64,000 bases of DNA, from assembly GCF_023208015.1 (NCBI RefSeq), contig NZ_CP051627.1:744001-808000 (forward strand), written 5' to 3'. Positions 62,401-64,000 of this stretch are shown piece by piece. A program made the position numbers and the translations under genes. Positions within the stretch are counted from its first letter, which is position 1, and the number at the start of each line of letters is the position of its first letter. The notes below the pieces were generated by a model that searched no databases, was not told the DNA's origin, and saw only the letters and a list, made by a program, of their open reading frames with translations. The DNA comes from Thermobifida alba (lineage in GTDB: Bacteria; Actinomycetota; Actinomycetes; Streptosporangiales; Streptosporangiaceae).

Positions 62401-62763
62401 GTCGCCGAACAGCGCGTACTGCTCCTCCCGGGTGATGCGCAGGTCGCGCAGGGCCAGCGGGCAGCCGGGCCGGTCCAGCGCCTCGTCCAGGGCCTCGAAC
62501 AGCGCGGTGATCCGCAGGACCAGGTCGGCGGCGGCGACCCGTTCGGTGCGGTCCCAGCGGCTCACCCCGGTGATCTTCTCCCGGATGCCGGTGACCGCGG
62601 CCTGCCCGTACCGCACCACCTGCGACTGCAGTCCCAGCACGTCGGGAACCCCCAACGCGCCGAGAGTGCCTGTGACCACGGCCTCACCGAACCCGAGTAG
62701 GGTCGGGTCGTCGCCGCCGAGGATCCGCAGGGCGTCGGCGTAGGAGAGGGTCTTCTTCGCCAC
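59482..62763 (-). CDS. NACHT-domain NTPase (first of tandem pair)
   Basis: 1093 aa. N-terminal helical domain starting KKTLSYADALRILGGDDP (NNH type, 1-315), Walker A GHPGAGKS at 332-339, Walker B VVILDGFDEL at 401-410, VVVTSRTVVADRVRF as sensor segment, ELAEQPLLLLMLLVFD, then a long C-terminal region of about 600 residues and an acidic tail. It lies 150 bp upstream of the second NACHT gene in the same orientation. GTG 62763 is supported by GGAAGG about 11 nt upstream and by alignment with the paralogue. Recognised ligand and effector are unknown. Confidence 0.87.
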   Translation of the reverse strand: MAKKTLSYADALRILGGDDPTLLGFGEAVVTGTLGALGVPDVLGLQSQVVRYGQAAVTGIREKITGVSRWDRTERVAAADLVLRITALFEALDEALDRPGCPLALRDLRITREEQYALFGDVLRAPEQDAPTLPPAADGGEHAPPYRAATAALLRFLQGLEAWEGLDEAGRARVAAALDEVPALARRRHVESYRKLAADVPEFGVWANLAAHEDTRARVAEVRVGLTEIADLLGQLTAPGARRRLTELERLYQSVLEEPLLATGEAPDGVVLPLVRDAYVDLGGRLRFTDADAAPSADPWWDGAARHDDLQPLLVSLLTQRECHFRPIVLLGHPGAGKSQLTRMLAARLPFGDFLPLRVELRSVPADAPIHAQLDEGLSATLHTRVSWRDLADAAEGALPVVILDGFDELLQATGVHRSDYLEQVQRFQEHQAALGRPVAVVVTSRTVVADRVRFPPGTPVIRLEPFTDARVTRMLAVWNRANAAALAARGLRPLPEETLLRYRELAEQPLLLLMLLVFDADGNRLQRDAAALGRAELYERLLTAFAEREVRKHRPRLGGAELARAVEEELRRLEVVAVAMFVRHQQWVGAEQLEADLAVLFPDAAVDAGEAGLGGRISAAHQVLGRFFFVHEARAVQQGQTRSVYEFLHATFGEYLVARTVVGELADLVADRAHAARRRTPVPVDTGRFHALTSFAALAGRAAAVEFAAELLAARTRDARDRAEYRSLLVEMFRAALYPRAGATVDYRPYEATVTRRLAAHTANLVTLLVLVADEVGLDELFPDSGQPWLPWREVAGTWRALSGDEWFGFMDTVRLRHLGHWEEDGTPRALLVRERREPVNVGECVGFELRVNAAGRLDITDPYTVTVDYDGTTSRLLRSLGLRMQGWTARLVLMLGPYLKYASADLGTWISEPDLASALSTRRAGEPLPVLSWSEISDVLELRLGPPGDEENQRNRGNRYARLLRGRQLGRLELAVLRQAAEELSARRTQTSAPAAVGAHTALRSVILSYLERIDSVVTGPRLASRFVRPVLDALRPHFEGSELSETFDRNCDRILALAAANDALDSPDGPADTPVHLPEDGRGGASGHSG

Positions 62764-62889
62764 GGGGGGCCGCCTTCCGGCTACGGAGTGGGAGGGATGT
62801 CCATTGTGACGTTCCCGTGACGGTTGCCCAAATTCCGCTGTGGGCACGAGCCCATGCGGCGGCGGCACACCCGGGAGGAAAGAAGAGGA

Positions 62890-63252
62890 ATGCGATCGAT
62901 CATCCGGGCGGTCACCTTCGACTGCGCCGACCCCTACGCCCTGGCCGAGTTCTGGGCGGGGGCCCTCGGCGCCGCCATCGCCCCCGGCAGCAGGCCCGGC
63001 GACCCCGAGGTCTCCGTCGACACCCCCGACGGCCAGCCGCGGCTGCTGTTCCAGCGGGTGCCGGAGAACAAGGTGGCCAAGAACCGGGTCCACCTGGACC
63101 TGACAGGGGCGGGCACCGACCGCGACAGGGAGGTGGAGCGGCTGGTCGGCCTGGGCGCGACCTTCGTCTCCGACCTCCGCGGGGCCGACGGGAAGGGGGG
63201 CGTGGTGCTCGCCGACCCCGAGGGCAACGAGTTCTGCGTGGTGTCCGGGTGA
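62890..63252 (+). CDS. VOC-family (glyoxalase-like) protein
   Basis: 120-aa protein with paired beta-alpha-beta-beta-beta modules: VTFDCADPYALAEFWAGALG at the start, PRLLFQRVPENK, RVHLDLTG, and LADPEGNEFCVV at the end, the usual end of glyoxalase/bleomycin-resistance/dioxygenase superfamily members. ATG 62890 with GGAGGAAAGAAGAGG. The catalytic group of the family is broad; function unknown. Confidence 0.85.
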   Translation: MRSIIRAVTFDCADPYALAEFWAGALGAAIAPGSRPGDPEVSVDTPDGQPRLLFQRVPENKVAKNRVHLDLTGAGTDRDREVERLVGLGATFVSDLRGADGKGGVVLADPEGNEFCVVSG

Positions 63253-63300
63253 TCCGGGGCCGCGGGCGCGGGCCGCACCCCCGCGGCGCCCGGGGCGGGA

Positions 63301-64000
63301 TCAGCGGCGCGGCCTCCAGTGCGGGGGCCGCTCCAGGTGGGCGGGCAGCCGGGTGGAGGTGTCGCCGACGGCCGAGGCGAGCTGGGACCGGGTGAGGAAG
63401 AGCGCGTCGCCGAGGTCGGCCCCGCACAGGTCGGCCCCGCGCAGGTCCGCGCCGGTCAGGTCGGCCAGGCGCAGGTCGGCGCCGCTCAGGTCGGCCGCGA
63501 CGAGCAGCGCCCCCCGCAGACTGGCGCCCCGCAGGTCGGCGCCGCGCAGGTCCGCGCCCGCCAGGTCGGCTCCCCGCAGGTTCTGCCGCCTGCCCGGGGC
63601 GGCGGCCCGGGCCAGCTCGCTGGCCCGCAGCAGCAGCGGGTTGACCTCGTCGCGCAGGGCCGCCACGTCCACCGCCGACAGCGTCTCGGCGTCGGCGCGG
63701 GTGAGCTGTTCGACTGCGTCTCGGCGGCGGCGCAGCGCGCCGTGGACGGGGCGGGCCCGGGGCAGGGCCGCCGCCTCGGTCAGGTACCACAGCAGTTCGT
63801 GCAGGTGCCGCATGACGGGGAAGACCGCGAACATGGGCCGGGCGAGCTCGGGGAAGCGCCGCCAGTCCCGCCCGCCGAAGGTGGTCTGGGCGACCTGCTG
63901 CCCCGCGCCGAAGCAGTCGAAGACCGCGCAGCCGGCGAACCCCTCCTCGCGCAGCCGCGCGTGGATGCCGCAGGAGAAGTCGCCGAGGAGGTGGTGGCAC
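63301..64000 (-). CDS. Pentapeptide-repeat protein (5' end outside window)
   Basis: Partial, open to the right edge. The upstream part reads CHHLLGDFSCGIHARLREEGFAGCAVFDCFGAGQ, conserved in a family of actinobacterial pentapeptide proteins; a helical linker follows, then about twelve A(D/N)LxG repeats (LRGADLAGADLRGADLRGA, then SGADLRLADLTGADLRGADL) forming a right-handed beta-helix, and LFLTRSQLASAVGDTSTRLP at the end. Biological role unknown; some such helices mimic DNA. It is convergent with the VOC gene. Confidence 0.85.
   Translation of the reverse strand, partial: CHHLLGDFSCGIHARLREEGFAGCAVFDCFGAGQQVAQTTFGGRDWRRFPELARPMFAVFPVMRHLHELLWYLTEAAALPRARPVHGALRRRRDAVEQLTRADAETLSAVDVAALRDEVNPLLLRASELARAAAPGRRQNLRGADLAGADLRGADLRGASLRGALLVAADLSGADLRLADLTGADLRGADLCGADLGDALFLTRSQLASAVGDTSTRLPAHLERPPHWRPRR

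Noticed and set aside
59434-62700. A + strand open frame of over 1000 codons opposite the first NACHT gene
   Set aside because: Its translation is low-complexity Gln/Arg/His/Val-rich, with no domain, while the minus strand encodes a clear NACHT protein.
1-64000. tRNA, rRNA, CRISPR arrays, insertion sequences, replication origin
   Set aside because: None could be recognised by eye: no repeat-spacer arrays, no transposase genes with terminal repeats, no tRNA-like cloverleaf ends.

Overview
The window is very GC-rich, gene-dense DNA with GTG/ATG starts, four-base gene overlaps and G-rich Shine-Dalgarno sequences. FolP2-type dihydropteroate synthase, a SigB/SigF-family sigma factor, an N-terminal-GNAT Pat protein, VTC/DUF4956 genes and pentapeptide-repeat proteins point to an Actinomycetota chromosome. 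My best guess is a Streptosporangiales/Nocardiopsaceae relative (inference, low confidence). No rRNA, tRNA, CRISPR array or intact transposon is visible.

1-31.7 kb is a large catabolic and transport region. A left operon (acyl-CoA dehydrogenase, CitE-like lyase, MaoC hydratase, aldehyde dehydrogenase, CaiB CoA-transferase) ends at a GntR/FCD regulator. Next come a complete branched-chain-amino-acid-type (Liv) ABC importer, an MFS exporter with a SnoaL-like protein, an amidohydrolase/SDR pair divergent from a BadI/MenB-like enoyl-CoA hydratase and an acyl-CoA ligase, an LLM flavin oxidoreductase, an ADP-forming acyl-CoA synthetase, an OYE/dienoyl-CoA-reductase-like flavoprotein, an SsuABC/TauABC-type importer and, after a nuclease-like gene, an FbpABC-type importer. 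AT-rich 18-bp imperfect palindromes (about TAAYNAT-N4-ATNATNA) stand in front of most of these transcription units, which suggests one shared regulon for uptake and CoA-dependent breakdown of an unidentified organic acid, possibly alicyclic.

26.4-27.6 kb holds a PD-(D/E)XK-like gene of the Rpn/YhgA type. It has an internal ATG with a good ribosome site and a tandem stand-alone copy of its C-terminal third. This resembles the intragenic toxin/antitoxin layout known for Rpn antiphage proteins.

31.9-46.7 kb is mixed. It holds a frameshifted HEAT-repeat gene, a CBS-BON protein, a GNAT-ACS (Pat) lysine acetyltransferase, a second MaoC-CitE pair, a decayed SDR pseudogene, folP2 with a LigB-like and a RibD-like gene, a truncated integrase-like gene, a frameshifted rsgA with an upstream mini-ORF, and small membrane proteins.

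47.3-51.2 kb is a compact module: an Asp-rich membrane-anchored protein, a histidine kinase/response regulator pair, a DUF4956 membrane protein and a VTC-type polyphosphate polymerase, with 11-bp direct repeats like PHO boxes before both halves. 51.7-56.1 kb has the sigma factor, an alpha/beta hydrolase, small membrane and sulfotransferase-like proteins and a Sir2 deacetylase. 56.2-64 kb holds two tandem NACHT NTPases, a VOC protein and the edge of a pentapeptide-repeat gene, possibly a defence-type locus.
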